Of a DNA stretch of 64,000 nt, positions 1 to 12,492 are shown piece by piece. The notes under the pieces are model-generated. The model had not been told where the DNA came from. It did no database searches and saw only the letters and a list, made by a program, of their open reading frames with translations. Each line of letters opens with the position of its first letter. Position 1 is the first letter of the stretch. A program made the translations under genes and the position numbers. Origin of the DNA: Sweltsa coloradensis (Eukaryota; Arthropoda; Insecta; Plecoptera; Chloroperlidae); the NCBI GenBank assembly GCA_024449915.1, contig JAMZAV010000972.1:1-64000 (forward strand), in the 5' to 3' direction.

Positions 1-1392
1 GTGTATACTATGTAGTCACTTTATCCAAATTGTCAATACCCCCTACCGCCATCCACCACAAATAGACCAGCCTAAGGGGCAAAATATATTATCAACATCA
101 TAAATATTTACTATTTGCCAATACCATTGTAGCTACAAATGTGTGGATAATTCTGGGTAATATTTTGAAGCTATAGTAATGGATCCTTGGTTCAAATAAG
201 TCAGAATGAGGCTTAGATTATTTTAATTTTCATCTTTAACTATCATTCAATCATTGCACAATAGAATAAATGGAAATGCAGTAGTAAAAATTAAATCAAT
301 CAACCAATTAATGTGTTTAAAAGCTGGTTTCCCTAACCAAATAAAACAAAAAGCTAGGGAACAATAATCTAATCAATAATAAAATGTAAAAAAAAAATTA
401 AAGTCGATCCGTTGAAACTTGCTCGTAGTGAAATTTGGCTAAAATTCATAATATATACTCTTAATAGTGAGCTTTTCAATAATACAACAAGCAAAATGGG
501 GGTTACCAGCTTACTTTCGGAGATTTTTCGAAATAAAAATCAAGTAAATCCCAATCCTTCAACATTGCAAGCGAGCAAAACCCTACACTTTCCGACCAAA
601 AAGGCACCACAGTACACGAACCGCAAGTGAAATATGGCTAAATTATGTATCAATTTGCAGGTAATTAAACACTGAAAAAAAATAGTATTTGCAAAATACA
701 TGTTACCATACTGGATTTTGATATTTTTACGTCCAAAGTCAACATATAATTGTAACAACCAGGAGCAACAGTGAAGGCTTGGCAACGCTGCGTGACGCCT
801 CTTCGAAACCGCGCTCGATTGACCAATGATAGTGAACTCCGTTGTAAAGTAGTATAGGGAGCGAAAATTTAAAAATTGGGTTTGGCTGCCTCTCCGTATT
901 ACAACACGTAGTTCGAATGTATTAACGTTAAAAAAAGTCGTAAAAACTGTTTTACAAATAAAACTAAGATAACATATATACACAGAATAACGAGCAAGTT
1001 TATAAGTAATTATTATTTAGGACCCATCACAAATTCATTACAATTTTAGTATTATTATTTTAATTGGGGCAATTATTCCCATATTGAAAGACTTCTGTTC
1101 TACATATGGCAATTTATTATGTGTGTCATGTATAGGGCCTATGAAAGATATTTTTGGATAAATTTCATATTTAAAAAAACTAAATATTGGGCGTAGTGCG
1201 CAGGCTGAAGCCGGTAAAAGCAAATACTCTTGACTACACTATACACCCAAAACTAGCCCTATAGCCAAACGTTGAGGGAAGAATGTCTTTGTGTTCGAGT
1301 TATTTCAAATGAAAAGTTATAAAAATCGTAACCCGTTATCGATAAGAAGTAAACAATAATGATGGGATCAATAAAAAAAGGTAAAAAAGTTT
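1..1392. other. Intergenic, no gene recognised
   Basis: AT-rich sequence. The open frames are short, lack domain-like composition and are probably chance. I see no splice-bounded exon and no inverted-repeat element. Confidence 0.5.
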
Positions 1393-1464
1393 TCGCAGCC
1401 GGGACTCGAACCGGCGACCTTTCGCTTACAAAACGAGCGCGCTAACCGTTGGACCCACTGCGAC
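1393..1464 (-). tRNA. tRNA-like sequence, anticodon UGU (Thr), possibly degenerate
   Basis: Read on the minus strand, 72 nt can be laid out as a tRNA. The acceptor arms GTCGCAG and CTGCGAA pair at 6 of 7 positions. A D-arm with a GGTTAGCGC-type A box is present, and the anticodon loop TTTGTAA places TGT at positions 34-36. The T loop is TTCGAGT, a good B box. A run of T follows directly, suitable as a Pol III terminator. The D stem, the T stem (C-C at the third pair) and the first anticodon-stem pair contain mismatches, so it may be a decayed gene or a SINE head rather than a working tRNA. The body resembles tRNA-Asn layout, but the anticodon reads Thr. Confidence 0.6.
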
Positions 1465-2642
1465 CACAGAGCACAGGTGGTCCTTAGCGATCCGTCCGCT
1501 TCCTTCAACCCAGCAGATATGCACGCCGACTCAAAGCGAGCGTAAAAGTTTTGTGAAGGCAATTAGGACACTTTTAATACTTTAAAGCCTACTGCCAATA
1601 TTTCTTGATTGTAATTGACGTCTGTACATAGCATGTGTACGCAATTACTGTGTACTTTGGTATGAAACACTTTCGAGGTGTCAGTTCTCTCGACGCATTC
1701 ACACTCGATCAGAATGAGAAAGCAGCCCGTGCCATGTTGCCAAGCCAAATACCAGGTTGGCCAAACTCTCAAGAAGTAGTTTCCAACTATTACATATCGT
1801 ATATTTATTGTTTATAATTACATGAAAGCCAATTATATTGAATGTTTAATGTTTAACGAACCTAGCATTATTTCGTCCATTAGCCCATTAGCCTAATTTA
1901 GTCATTAACGTGTTATTTTGATGGGACGTTTCGATTTCCGAGGTTGGCAAATACTTAACTAGTCAGTTAGCAACTGTACCAATAAAAGATGCAAATAAAT
2001 AGGTTTTCCTAAAATGTAACAATTAAAAATAAATTAATACTTACAGTAGTAAAATAAACTACAGTTGTAAGATTATCTGATATAAAAGTACTAACTAGGC
2101 GCTTTTTTATAAGCTGTTACTGAATAATAATATTATACTCTTGAGTCCGCTGGTACACTCGATGGAGCCACTTTAACATGACATTATACAACCATTGGTT
2201 AATAAAATATACAAAAATGCTGGCTTCAAATAAATACTTAAGTAACAACACAACAGTACAATTTGAGGTTACAGGCGTAAGGAAAGGTAGTTCTCTGTTT
2301 CCCCTCTGGACCCCAAGGTTAGCGTAGGTCGAGGTTGGGAGGCTCATGGGAGCTGGTGACCGTTTGGTGAGCCAGTTCACACTTCTAGAGCTCTCCTTCG
2401 AAGTACAACGTATAAAATGTAACGATTATTTTATATTATACCATACTGGTGATTCTGATTGATGACACGTATGTAACATAAACATGGTACTCTGAACAAA
2501 GACTATGTGTAACCAGTCTGACATTACATAAATAAATCTATCTCTCTTCTCTCTACATACGTATCTATGTAAATTGTAAAGTAGGCCTACACCCCCTATA
2601 CCTACAATCAAAAGCAAAGAGAATTTCAGACTCTTATTAGGT
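1465..2642. other. Intergenic between tRNA-like gene and EARS2 3' end
   Basis: No coding exon or bounded repeat recognised. The right end is the region just downstream of the EARS2 transcript. Confidence 0.5.
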
Positions 2643-2650
2643 AGTTTATT
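2643..2650 (-). terminator. Candidate EARS2 polyadenylation signal
   Basis: On the minus strand AATAAA (in AAATAAACT) lies about 85 bases after the EARS2 stop codon, a normal 3'-UTR distance. No other evidence is available. Confidence 0.4.
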
Positions 2651-2732
2651 TACAGTACTATATAGGAAACATAAAGCACACATGTTCAAGGTACAACTAG
2701 CATGAGAAACACAAAACACAATAGGAAGATGA

Positions 2733-2825
2733 TCATGTTTTGTTACCGACGATGATTCGATCCAGTCTCGCTATCGTCGACGTATGTCCCAGAACTGACA
2801 TCATTTCAGCCACACCCGGCCCCTC
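2733..2825 (-). CDS. EARS2: EARS2 last exon with stop
   Basis: After [25 protein letters not shown] and a TGA stop at 2733-2735. This corresponds to the human ending PPVAEMMLALG. Confidence 0.9.
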   Translation of the reverse strand, partial: EGPGVAEMMSVLGHTSTIARLDRIIVGNKT

Positions 2826-5800
2826 CTGAGGAAAATAAACAAGGAACAACTCGAAAAAAGTAAAATGGCATAACAAAATAGTATTTCTAAAAATTAGGGA
2901 TGAGCAAAGATACTGATTTTTTTCGATCAATATTCAATATTGACAAATATTTTGTTTGTCGATATTAATTGACTTTAGGCCTAATAGTTTCAACATTTTT
3001 ATTTTCTATATAAATGTCAAAAAATGTAGTCTTTGCACGTACTACAGACCACAATACGAATATTTCAAGTTAGGCCCTTCATAGTAATTATTTACTAATT
3101 GTAATTGATAATATGATACAGCTCTTCAATAATAGTGATACTCAGTTATAGGCTGCTATCGAGTAATGGCCGCACCCCTATTTGGACCACCCAAATAAAA
3201 AAGAATGTTATGAATTTGAATGTTATTGACAAATGGCTGAGCATAGTGGCTGCACCCCATCTTTTAAACTTGATTGTTTTAATATACTCAAGGAATTTGC
3301 ATAAATATGGAAATTTCAATACAGTAAACCCTCGTTACTTCCAACTCGGTTACTTTGAAAAATGCTTTATTTCGATTTTCGAAAGAAAACATCGGTCCCG
3401 ACGGTCAGTATAGGATTTAACAGTGTATTAGATTCGGTTTATTCGAAATTCGGTTTATTTCGTAATTCGAAAGAATATCTTGGCCTTAACGGTCAATTTA
3501 CGTGTGAAATAGTGTGGTTAATTCGAAGAACTTTTCCGAGAATTTTTCCGATGTTCGAATTCGGAAAATGTGTTTTGAACGGTCTGTAGTACGCCGCACG
3601 AAAACAAACCGATGGCTAGCTGCAGCGACGACAAAGGAGATGCGCACGCACCACGTGACTGGACTGGCCCAGCCGGCCGGCAGCTACTGCAGCCTGGCGA
3701 CATCAACACTTAGGCGACGCGCCCGTGGCATTGCACAGTAGGCCTACGTCTCAAGCTTTCACGACAGTTGCATCGCCAAGTGTTTGTTCCGTTGTTAGCC
3801 GACTACGTGTTTTGCGAGTGTTTGTTGTGAATTGTGACCATGCACAGTTTGGCGCCAGCTTCAACGACTACGTGAATGTGGACGAAGACATTGCAACTTC
3901 GGCTGTGGAGTTAGAGCCTGAAGACCAGCCTTCAAATGAGTCGGAACCAGGGCCATCCGATAGGCCTAGGCTAGTACCAGCACGCCTATTAGCGACGATG
4001 AAGATGAACCCGACGAGATCGAGCGCCCTGCTCCTACCAGGCAAGAAGTCGGCAACGCGCTTGCTGTGTTGGAGGCCTACATCGTGACGAAGGATACCAC
4101 AGAGCTGACCTTGAAGCAATTTGATGGACTTGCGAAATTCGTTCGGGAGACTTCGAGACAGAAGTTAGTGCAGAGGATGATGGGAGACTTTTTCCGACCT
4201 TCAAGTTCGACGTGAGGTATGTGAATTTAAATCCAATCTTTCTTTAACAATGAAATTTATAGCTTTTCCTAGGCCTAGTGCTAACCACGGTTTTTCTTTC
4301 TACAGGAATGACAACTTCCTCGAGCCTAGCCTAGCCTACTGGGTACACAAGCAACAAGATGTAAATAATGTAGGCCTACATATTAAATACTACTGTACAT
4401 AGAACTGTAAATTTAGAAAAATGACATAGCCTTCAGCACAATACGTATGTAAATGCAAATTAATTAATAAAATTTGTGTAGGTAACACATTTTTACTATC
4501 ATAACTTGTGTCAGGTAATAACATTATTAGCCTTTTCCTAGCTCCTAGTTTAGCCTGTCTTTTATCCCCTAGACAGTTGTAAAATCACAAAAAAAACTAG
4601 GCCTAAGTACACATCATAATAAACAATTTTTTTTTGAAAATAATATGCTTAGTTCGAATTTTTTTATTTCGAAATGCCTTTTTTGGGGTCCCTTCAATTT
4701 CGAACTAACGAGGGTTTACTGTAGTATATTCAACTGCTTTGTTATTGAAATTAGCCACAATTTTCCAGTGATATTGACAACGTATCACATTGTTATTATT
4801 GGCCCTGGGAAACACAAAAGTTATGAAATTGATCAAAATCAGATAAACGTATGTAGATATTATCAATCAATAACGATAATAGCTCTTCAATAATCGATAG
4901 GCCCTACCTATTAAATTCGATGCCTACCCCTACCGAAATACATTTGTTTGTATAGTATCTGCTAAATAAAACTCCAGCTTACCTTTAGTCCACTAAGAGC
5001 ATGGCGCAGGTACTTCATCAGTTTGTTGAATGGAACATCATGTTTTGTAGAGAATTCTTTGAGAAAAGTCTTGAGCTCCTCTTGTTTAACAAATGTTTCA
5101 GACATTTGGACCAAAGAATCTTTTAGGTCTTCCAAAACATCTGCAAACATGTAATATAAAAACAACACTGATGCAACTATAAATGTAGGACCTACAGCCT
5201 TCATCAGCAGATGAATTGTGTTTATATATGGGAATGTGTTCGTTATGTAGGTCTACTTGGTGTTAATTCCAACCCTCGAGTGACCTCTTTACTAATAATT
5301 TAACATGATACTTAGCACTTAGCCGATTGGGCTTTTCTTACCTCTTCACAAGGGATAAACATGTTAATCTATTAATCTAAGTCATGATTTTGTTAACTTA
5401 GCTCACATTTCACATTATAGGTTTATAGAGTATATTAAAAAAAAAAAATACACAATACACCTAAAATGTTTGGCAGAATCACTTTAGATAAATAGGTGTC
5501 ACCTTGGCTTGGCCATGCATGTTCAGTGTGAGTGACCTACCTAGATTGACCTCCTTGACCCTGACGCTGGCCACATCTGGGACCACCCACAGGAACGCTA
5601 GGTCCTTGTCCACAAGATCACCCAGCCTCTGAATTCTCTTCGTGGCCCACAACAGCACCGACCGGATGTGTTCGTCCTGTAGTTGTAGCTCGCTGTTCTC
5701 CAGTTTGCCCTTCAAGCAGGAACATTGGTTGGGATTAGCAATATGGCGGGAGAAGCAATATTGATCATAAATTTCAAATTTCAAATTGTGCCAACAACAA

Positions 5801-8800
5801 AATTGATAATTTTTTAGGCCTACAACTACTGCCAAAATGACAATAGGCCCTAATATATATTATTAATCATTATTATTATTGCTCTACAACAGCCCAGGAA
5901 GAGTTTCCATTACCGTTACAAGGCTATGTAAAAGCACAGCATAATGTAAGTACATAAGCTTGGCATTCCTTTAGATTTCAATGGTTTTGAGAGTGTAAGG
6001 CTTGGCTGTCTTTTAACAAGCTTTTGGAAAGGTAGGCAAGAATTTCCAGACAAAAAAGTCGTTCAATATTTCCCTATATTTATTTTTACAAGATATCGTG
6101 AATACCAAAATGATCCAAAACTATTACCGCTGCGAAATTCTTGCCGGTTGGGTTTGTATGCAAATTGTGTATAATATTGTACCCTACATACTGAGTGTCA
6201 TGTTGCAGTGATGAACATTTTAATGATTGAATGAGCAAAGCAAAGACTTCATTTTCACTAACCCCCCCAAAAAAATTAGATCGGATGTTTTTTTTTGTTT
6301 TTTTTGTCTATTTGTTCACTCTCTTCCCGCGCAAACGGCATAGGCCTATGCGATTTTGATGAAAATTGAAGGGGACCTTTGAAATCTCTGAACTTCGACC
6401 TGCCACGTTTTTGGGTACAATCGAAGAAATATTTCGCATGAATATTGTACTTTTCCGATTTTTAGTGCAATATTTTTGTGACATTTGGGCCGATTCTGAC
6501 CAAATTGGTGGGGCTACAACGTTCATATTTTACATGGACACTAAAGTTATGGTAATGTAGTACCTTTTGAAAGAAAAAGTTGGAAAAGTTAGCCAGAATC
6601 CATGGAAACAAAGGTTTTAATATATATAATAACAATTAACAAGTAACAATAGAAACTTGACAACAATCACCTACAATGCGTTCAAAAAGTACTTGCAAGT
6701 TGCAAAAGTAAAAAGAGATCCCACACAAACTAAAATCTTATTAAAAAAGCTCATCCATCAACGCGACTAAAAGAAGCGTTCGCGAAGCAGCCTAGTACAA
6801 TTTAATGCTTAATTAATTATTACCTAGCCAAAGTATTGTTATTTTCACCGTATTACTATTATCTGATTTAAAAGCTTTCTAATTTCAAATAATTACCTAG
6901 GCATAAAGCTCTACTAATCCTGTAGGCTACTTTATGCAATGACAAGCTCCTCTGTGTATATATCTATTGGACGAAGAGTAGGTACCTTGAAGTTTTCTGT
7001 GACGAGATGCCTCACTCCGGCTATCAGCTCACCGGACTGAATTTCATCTCCCAACAATCTCTCCAGCTCTAGAGCGTTGAACTGGAGAAGACATTCTGGC
7101 GTCAGGCGGCAACTGTTCACGTTAATTAGCGACAAGTCAAACTAGAATGAACAAGTAGGCATACTTTTATACAGGCCTATTATCATCATGCAAATCTTAT
7201 GTTAATGTGATTGTCTACCACTTAACGGTATATTTCTTACACCTGCTTCCAACATAAGTCGGCATAGGGGTTGGCTAACCACCAGATTTTCTAGGGCACA
7301 GAGTTTATCGGGTACATGAAGACAAACAAACAAACAATATTTTTTTATTGACATTTTTTGTATTTATTTTGTAGGAGGTAGTCTGTCCTAGTTTGTTTAA
7401 ATCTTTACTTGGGTAGGTATTTTGATATGATTAGCCCAATTCACATTAAATTGTTTCCTTTGTGAAATAAACTCTCGATAAACCCCCGAAGTACAACATC
7501 ACGCTCACCTCTTCAGCAAGTTGTTGCAGTGTTGAGCTGCGAGGTTTGGCAGCGTGTCTGTCAAATCCACCGCCAGCGTTGGTCACAAAGTTGACCAGAG
7601 CTAGCGGAAAGATTCCATGCGCTCGGTAATGCTCTACTTGGACATCTCCTTGACGCTTCGAGAGCTTTGACCCGTCCGCGTTTAAGATCAAAGGGAGGTG
7701 GGCAAACTGAGGCGACTCCCAACCAAATGCCCTACAATGAAACATGTTCTGAATAATTTTGTGCTATGTCTATATCTCGATGAGAAAGGACAAAGTTTTA
7801 ACTAGGGCCTATCTAAGTAGGCTTAGCCGCTTGGGCATTTCAAAATTCTATTAATTGCATGTGCATACATTTTATTTTTTAACCTTGTGCTAAATGAAAT
7901 ATTTTGAACTACAAATACTCAGGCTTAGTCTCAAGCCTGTATGCCTACGCTTTCGTAGGACTAATCGGCCCAAATGGGTTGTTAAGTAAGTTACTACAAG
8001 CCAATTAATCATTAACGGTTCCAGAACTAAACATTTGTAGGCTAAGTGTTTTCTGTCTCATATAAAAAGTCAATTTTTTTTTACAAAAAAACAAGATGTG
8101 GTTGCCATTATTTCAAATGATGTTAAGTCAAAAGTGGGGGGGGGTATGATTTACTAGGCCTCGGCCTACTCCAAAACCCAGAAACAGAAGGGAAGAGATT
8201 TTGTTAGGCCTACCTGTATAATTGTATGTGTTTTTGAGTGGAGATCTGCCACTCGACACCCCTCAACACGTGAGATATACACATCGCGTGATCGTCGACC
8301 ACATTGGCAAGGTGGTACGTGGGAAAACCGTCAGTCTTTAAGATTACTGGATCTCCTTCTTGGTGACAAGTATCGGGAGTGATTCGACCGTAGACAAGGT
8401 CAGTGAAATCTTCAGCGGTCGACAACTGAAGTTTAAAATAAATTGTTTTACTTTTAAATAAAGTTATCTAGGAAGAATCTAATCGATAACTATACGCCCT
8501 AGGTCTAAAAATAAAATTAGACCTAGGATACAGAAAAACAATTTTATCTACAAGTTGACAATAGTTGTAAAAAGTGGTGGACAAACAACAAGAACATCAA
8601 CAAACATAGAATCAATAAATAAATTTTGGTGTTCCAAGAGTCAAGACATGCATCACAAATAACAATAGGGAACCTAAGTTTTGAAGGCGGGAAGGAAATT
8701 GGTTCTCTCTGGTCTCAGCGCCCATAAGAATTAGCATGGTACGAAAATGTAACTCGCCGTATCTTTTGACTCGCGCAAAAGAAATCTAAACCAATTACAT

Positions 8801-11800
8801 CACAAGATGCATAATTTTGTGAAGAAGATGATGGCATTCTACTTTGCTCGATGACGCTTCCTAAATTTAAACTATTATGAGTTAAATGGACCCATGTTTG
8901 CGCGCTGTCGCAAATGTACTCTGACTGAGCGGCTACCTAAGCGAGACGCAGCCACGTTGTGTGCAGCTGTGGCATCCTCGCATACCACGCGCCTGTCCAT
9001 GGTTGCTAAATGTACTTCGCATTCAAGATTTTGCTGGCACATTGAAGGATATTTTATTAGTTATGTATAATCTAGTACAACTCAGTGACCTCACAGTAGC
9101 CACAAAGCAAGTTGGATACCAAATGTTATGCTGATGCCACGGACAAAATGTTTTTACGTGCTTTTTCATGAGCAGTTTGGAAGGTTTGGCAACAGTGTAA
9201 ATGTAGAGTTCACTTCAACTCAAAACAAATGTCATTAATATTTGTGATAGAGCAGAGTTATGTATCCACGCAATAAGGAAAGATTTATTTTTTTTCAAAG
9301 TATGAATTTAATAATTCCGGTCCGTGGCTACGTTTCTGCGCTCATCGTTATAAAGCATTTTAGTTTCTACGGTGCTCATCCGCTATCCACGCTGACCGGA
9401 GAACCGACAACGCCCCACTTAAAGGGTTAACTAGAAGCATCGTTCTCAGGCCAAACTTTATTAATAGAAATTCATAGGAACGAAGCCCTTTGGTCAGTGC
9501 CTATTTTCTAAATGAAACTTTTTAAAAGGTTGTTACACTCGAATTTTATTAACTTTCAAAAAGTCCAAGTTGGTTAACACCAATTTTGGGGAAAAGTTCA
9601 AAGTCACAAAAAATATTTTTAGTTCATTTTTAAAAGTTTCTTTTGTAAAATCAAATCACTATTTTTTCAAATCTACTGGGTATATTTGATATGAGAAATA
9701 CACATAAAAATTTTTTTTTAAAACTACTCGCGAGTTGAAGGTTACAAAAATCTTGAGCAAGTTTTGGTCGTGTTGATGGGGTTTGTGACACGTTCTGTCA
9801 ACCAGCTTGTAAAAGTTACAGGCAAAGATCCATTTTAAGCTCTACGACATTCTTGCGCTTTCGAATTTTGCGTGCTCGTTTTAAACAATGTGGAGCGTGG
9901 GCACTGACCCCAAAAATCCAGCTGAAAGTTCGTACTGTTTCCTATGCATTCTCAACTAATTTTCTAGGGCCTACAATCACCGCTTGGGTTTCTAAAATCC
10001 CTTTAATTCATGTGCATCATTTTAAGTGCAGAAATTCGTTCGCCAACTCAGCTAGTCTCAAGCGTACCTACGCTTTCTACGATAAACTAACGGATTTGTT
10101 AAGTTTAAGGTTGTACTCAGCCTATTAATTTAAACGGTCCGAAGAAACATGTCTAAAAAGGTTTCTTAATAAAAAGGCCTTTTAAAAAAACAGAATAAAA
10201 ATGTTACAATTTTTTATGGGCGGACAGAACCAACAAAAATTTTTGGAAATTAATTTGATGTTTTTGGAAGTGGATATCTGCACTACCCCTCCAAATATAA
10301 ATTTTGACCAATCGGTTGTACTGGAAATAGTTTTAATTACGACCCCTTTTAGCTACAACTTGGAGTGATGCTAAAATAGTCTTCTCGAAATAAGTTTAAT
10401 ACGAATTTTTTTTATAAAGGTTACAAAATCTACTCGATACGTATACGCGGCTGTCTAAAAAAAAATTTAAGAACTTTCTAGAACAGAAAAATTCGTTTTA
10501 TCTGAATGCATAGTTTAAAAAGTGTTGAAACATACAAAATTTAAAAAATAGAATTTAATAAAAAATTCTGCGTATAAATAAGAACGCATCACTCGATAAC
10601 GCAAAATTTTTTTTAAAAGTTCCTTCCCCAAGGCCTAAGCCTTCAGCTAAGACACATCTGAAATCGGTCTAAAAACTCGAAAGTAAAATAGAGTGGAGTG
10701 AGCTATGGTAGTTAATACAAGGAAAAGAATAAATTATAAGACCATGTCCGCAGGAACTTGAGTGTGTTTGGTGCGTTCTAGAAAAAAATAAGTGGGCTGT
10801 GTGCAATACCAAATTAATGTTTTTTTTGTACCGTACAGTAAAAACTATAAGTCTACATTATTTAAAAAGAATCGAAATAGTGACAAGATGGACAGTGACC
10901 ATGTTATAACCAATGAATGTATTCATCATATACTTTTTACTCACTTAAAACAAAAGATGTAACAGCGGGAGATTCAAACTTGAAAATTCGTTATTCGAAG
11001 TTGTGACCGTGGGGATTTACGGCATGACTGAATTTCTAGCATCCTGAAGTGGGGGGTCAAGGTAAAAAATGGGAAGGGGGGGGGGGTAAAATTCACCCCA
11101 TTCCTCCCCTTCCTATGCTCCTGGATAACACAAACCGATACCCTATAAACCGTTACCCTATAGGAGAAGTACTGGGCCTACAACAGCACAGTTCAGACTC
11201 GATACTGGTCATGACCATGACTTGCTAGCAAAGCACCTACAAAGAATAGGTGTGATTGAAATGAAATCAGCAAATTATGTAAGCTGTGGTAATGGAATTC
11301 AGGACAGACAACATCTATTTAGATGCACAATGCTGAAAGGACACTGTGAAGAAATGCAAAGGGCATGGACAGGAAGGAACAGGAGTCCTAGCTTTAATGG
11401 TTATCAAGACACATGTTGACATAGGCCTAGATATTCATCATGATGCTGAGGCAAAGTTTCCTACCTTGAATCGTACACAGTGCCCTTCTCCGAGGCGCAG
11501 CTTTTCATCTACTTCTGTGGGCAACAGATGGCGACATCTATTATCATATCGAGGAACTTGTCGTGCTCTTAATGCCTCACGCCTTAATAAATCAAGACGT
11601 CGATCTGAGCAAAAACACTGATATGCGGCACCCGTCCCTAACAAATAGTCAACCTTTTCTTTGTATAATTGCAGCCTCTCCGATTGAATATAAGGTCCAA
11701 AAGAGCCCCCATTCATAGGGCTTTCGTCAGGATGAATTCCAACCCAATTTAAGTCATCTTCCAATCTAGAAATAGCTCCAGGTACGATTCGGCTCTGATC

Positions 11801-11895
11801 TGTGTCCTCGATTCGTAAAATGAATGTGCCGTTGCGGGATTTAGCAAAGAGATAATTATATAACGCTGTTCTTAAGCCTCCAAGATGTAAATGCC
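2733..11895 (-). CDS. EARS2: Mitochondrial glutamyl-tRNA synthetase, seven exons, 5' end missing
   Basis: Class I aminoacyl-tRNA synthetase that attaches glutamate to mitochondrial tRNA-Glu (and in many animals mischarges tRNA-Gln) in the matrix. Exons on the minus strand: 11895-11465, 8425-8214, 7731-7509, 7141-6986, 5709-5541, 5140-4983, 2825-2733. All have AG/GT borders and mutually compatible phases, giving 479 residues plus the missing start. Signatures seen: the HIGH equivalent HLHLG at the beginning; the Glx-synthetase RIEDTDQ; DESP and [34 protein letters not shown]; and the KMSKS equivalent KLSKRQGD. The C-terminus [17 protein letters not shown] matches the animal mitochondrial enzyme. 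Human EARS2 is about 523 residues, so roughly 40-50 N-terminal residues (targeting peptide and FAPSPTG) should lie in an upstream exon that I did not find. Confidence 0.93.
3322..4721. mobile_element. pogo/Tigger-like DNA transposon, TA target site, non-autonomous
   Basis: Bounded by the 16-bp perfect inverted repeats CAGTAAACCCTCGTTA and TAACGAGGGTTTACTG, each flanked by TA (3320-3321 and 4722-4723). TIRs starting CAGT with a TA duplication are typical of the pogo/Tigger branch of Tc1-mariner. The 1400-bp element retains only the end of a transposase (next entry). It lies in the last EARS2 intron. Confidence 0.85.
3850..4215 (+). pseudogene. C-terminal remnant of Tigger/pogo (CENP-B-like DDE) transposase, frameshifted
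   Basis: One frame reads [17 protein letters not shown] followed by an acidic stretch. A second frame continues [17 protein letters not shown], then [13 protein letters not shown] and [12 protein letters not shown] before a TGA at 4213-4215. A ..VNVD.., acidic linker, amphipathic helix, ..FF tail is the usual end of Tigger-type transposases. The join near 3960-3980 needs a frameshift and no DDE catalytic core is present, so it cannot be functional. Confidence 0.65.
4983..5140 (-). CDS. EARS2: EARS2 exon, C-terminal helices
   Basis: From TTTGCAG, the exon encodes [10 protein letters not shown] to [15 protein letters not shown], before GTAAGC. Phase 2 entry and phase 0 exit fit the neighbouring exons. 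Confidence 0.88.
5541..5709 (-). CDS. EARS2: EARS2 exon, anticodon-binding domain
   Basis: Begins [20 protein letters not shown], the same spacing as the human segment after the preceding exon. It includes [17 protein letters not shown] and ends phase 1 at CTAG before GTAGGT. Confidence 0.8.
6275..6795 (-). repeat. GCTCATCC-family interspersed repeat, copy 1 (minus orientation)
   Basis: Closely related to the copy at 51245-51843 in reverse orientation. Shared blocks include AGAATCGGCCCAAATGTC, CAAAAACGTGGCAGG and the end ..GCGTTGATGGATGAGC. The outer edge, read on the minus strand, is CTAGGCTGCTTCGCGAACGC. Seven copies of the family occur in this window. I cannot assign it to a known superfamily. 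Confidence 0.7.
6986..7141 (-). CDS. EARS2: EARS2 exon, start of anticodon-binding region
   Basis: Fifty-two in-frame codons from [18 protein letters not shown] to VTENFK, between CTAG and GTACCT. It aligns to the helical region after the KMSKS loop. Confidence 0.85.
7509..7731 (-). CDS. EARS2: EARS2 exon with KLSKRQGD (KMSKS loop)
   Basis: Begins by completing an Arg codon, then [32 protein letters not shown], and ends LAEE before GTGAGC. The KLSKR motif is the class I KMSKS loop that binds ATP. Confidence 0.92.
7800..8050. repeat. Diverged repeat pair, member 1 (partner 9960-10150)
   Basis: Shares in order GGGCCTA, CCGCTTGGG.TTT, TTAATT.CATGTGCAT, TAGTCTCAAGC, CCTACGCTTTC and AAACGGT-type words with 9960-10150. 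The two copies are much diverged and no termini are visible. Confidence 0.35.
8214..8425 (-). CDS. EARS2: EARS2 exon, catalytic domain (GDPVILK...VDDH...HVLRG)
   Basis: Begins [13 protein letters not shown] after TTCAG and ends TAC-AG before GTAGGC (phase 2). It contains the substrate-pocket block [17 protein letters not shown] and SHVLRG.EW. Confidence 0.92.
8430..11180. other. Large EARS2 intron, mostly unclassified AT-rich sequence
   Basis: No exon found between 8425 and 11465. Apart from the diverged repeat at 9960-10150 and a short G-run near 11078-11088, I see no bounded element. Confidence 0.5.
11183..11410 (+). pseudogene. Non-LTR retrotransposon C-terminal fragment
   Basis: In frame: [25 protein letters not shown], then [14 protein letters not shown]. 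The RL.TGHD....HL.RIG....C..C.....HLL.C arrangement is characteristic of the region after reverse transcriptase in Jockey/I-type elements. Here the first Cys of the zinc-knuckle-like motif appears to be Ser or Tyr. Only about 75 codons remain, opposite in orientation to EARS2. Confidence 0.65.
11465..11895 (-). CDS. EARS2: EARS2 exon with HIGH motif (first exon seen)
   Basis: Starts after a CAG acceptor, with two bases completing a Gly codon, then [19 protein letters not shown]. It carries RIEDTDQ, DESP, GPY.QS.RL, the Cys-containing CFCS and PRYDNRC segments, and ends RFK before GTAGGA. This is the N-terminal Rossmann-fold half of the catalytic domain. Confidence 0.92.
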
Positions 11896-12148
11896 CTGAA
11901 AAATTACAAAACTTTAAAAATACAACATAGCCTAGGCATTTAGTAACCAACTGCCAGGCCTAGGCTAGCATAGGCAAGCCTACCCAAGCTCTTTAGCCAG
12001 CTCTATAATAGACCAAGCATAGTAACTAATGTTGCTGTGATTTGGTATTGTTGTCCAACAACGGAAACAGCACTATCTTCCTTCCCGCGGTATCGTAGAA
12101 CAGCCTGAAAGGTCAGTCTAGGCCTAGGAAGTAAATGGCCAATAAAGG

Positions 12149-12492
12149 ATCATTCACAATCAGTTCCAAGTCGTAAGGCGCAATGTCTAAGGCGTAAGGC
12201 GCAAGTCGTAAGAAATGCTAGGCGTTTACAACAACCATACCATTTTTCATTGCTCCTGTGTATTGCGCATGCGCGTACAGTCAGCTGTGGAGTTTCCTTG
12301 TTCGTGATTGGCTCGTCGTAAGAAACCGTCGTAAGAATTGGATTTTGGGCAATTCGTTACGACATAAACCATACGCCTTGCGACTTGGGACGTGTTGTGA
12401 ACGTTCTGATTGAAATACATACTCGGCAATACAAATTGTTAGGCCTACGCCTTAGGCCTTGCGCCTTACGACTTAGAACTGATTGTGAATGA
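12149..12492. mobile_element. MITE with about 35-bp inverted ends
   Basis: Left end ATCATTCACAATCAGTTC..AAGTCGTAAGGCGCAA and right end TTGCGCCTTACGACTT..GAACTGATTGTGAATGAT are inverted copies with a mismatch. The interior repeats AAGTCGTAAG-type words several times. No clear target-site duplication was found, so the superfamily is open. It lies 250 bp upstream of the first seen EARS2 exon. Confidence 0.75.

Noticed and set aside
540..983. 147-codon open frame on the minus strand near the left end
   Set aside because: Composition is low-complexity and membrane-like by chance in AT-rich DNA; no splice context, no family motif.
2890..4935. Outer hAT element (TAGGGATGAGC ... CCTACCCCTA) around the Tigger-like insertion
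   Set aside because: Ends are only vaguely inverted and the flanking 8-mers do not match, so no boundary can be claimed.
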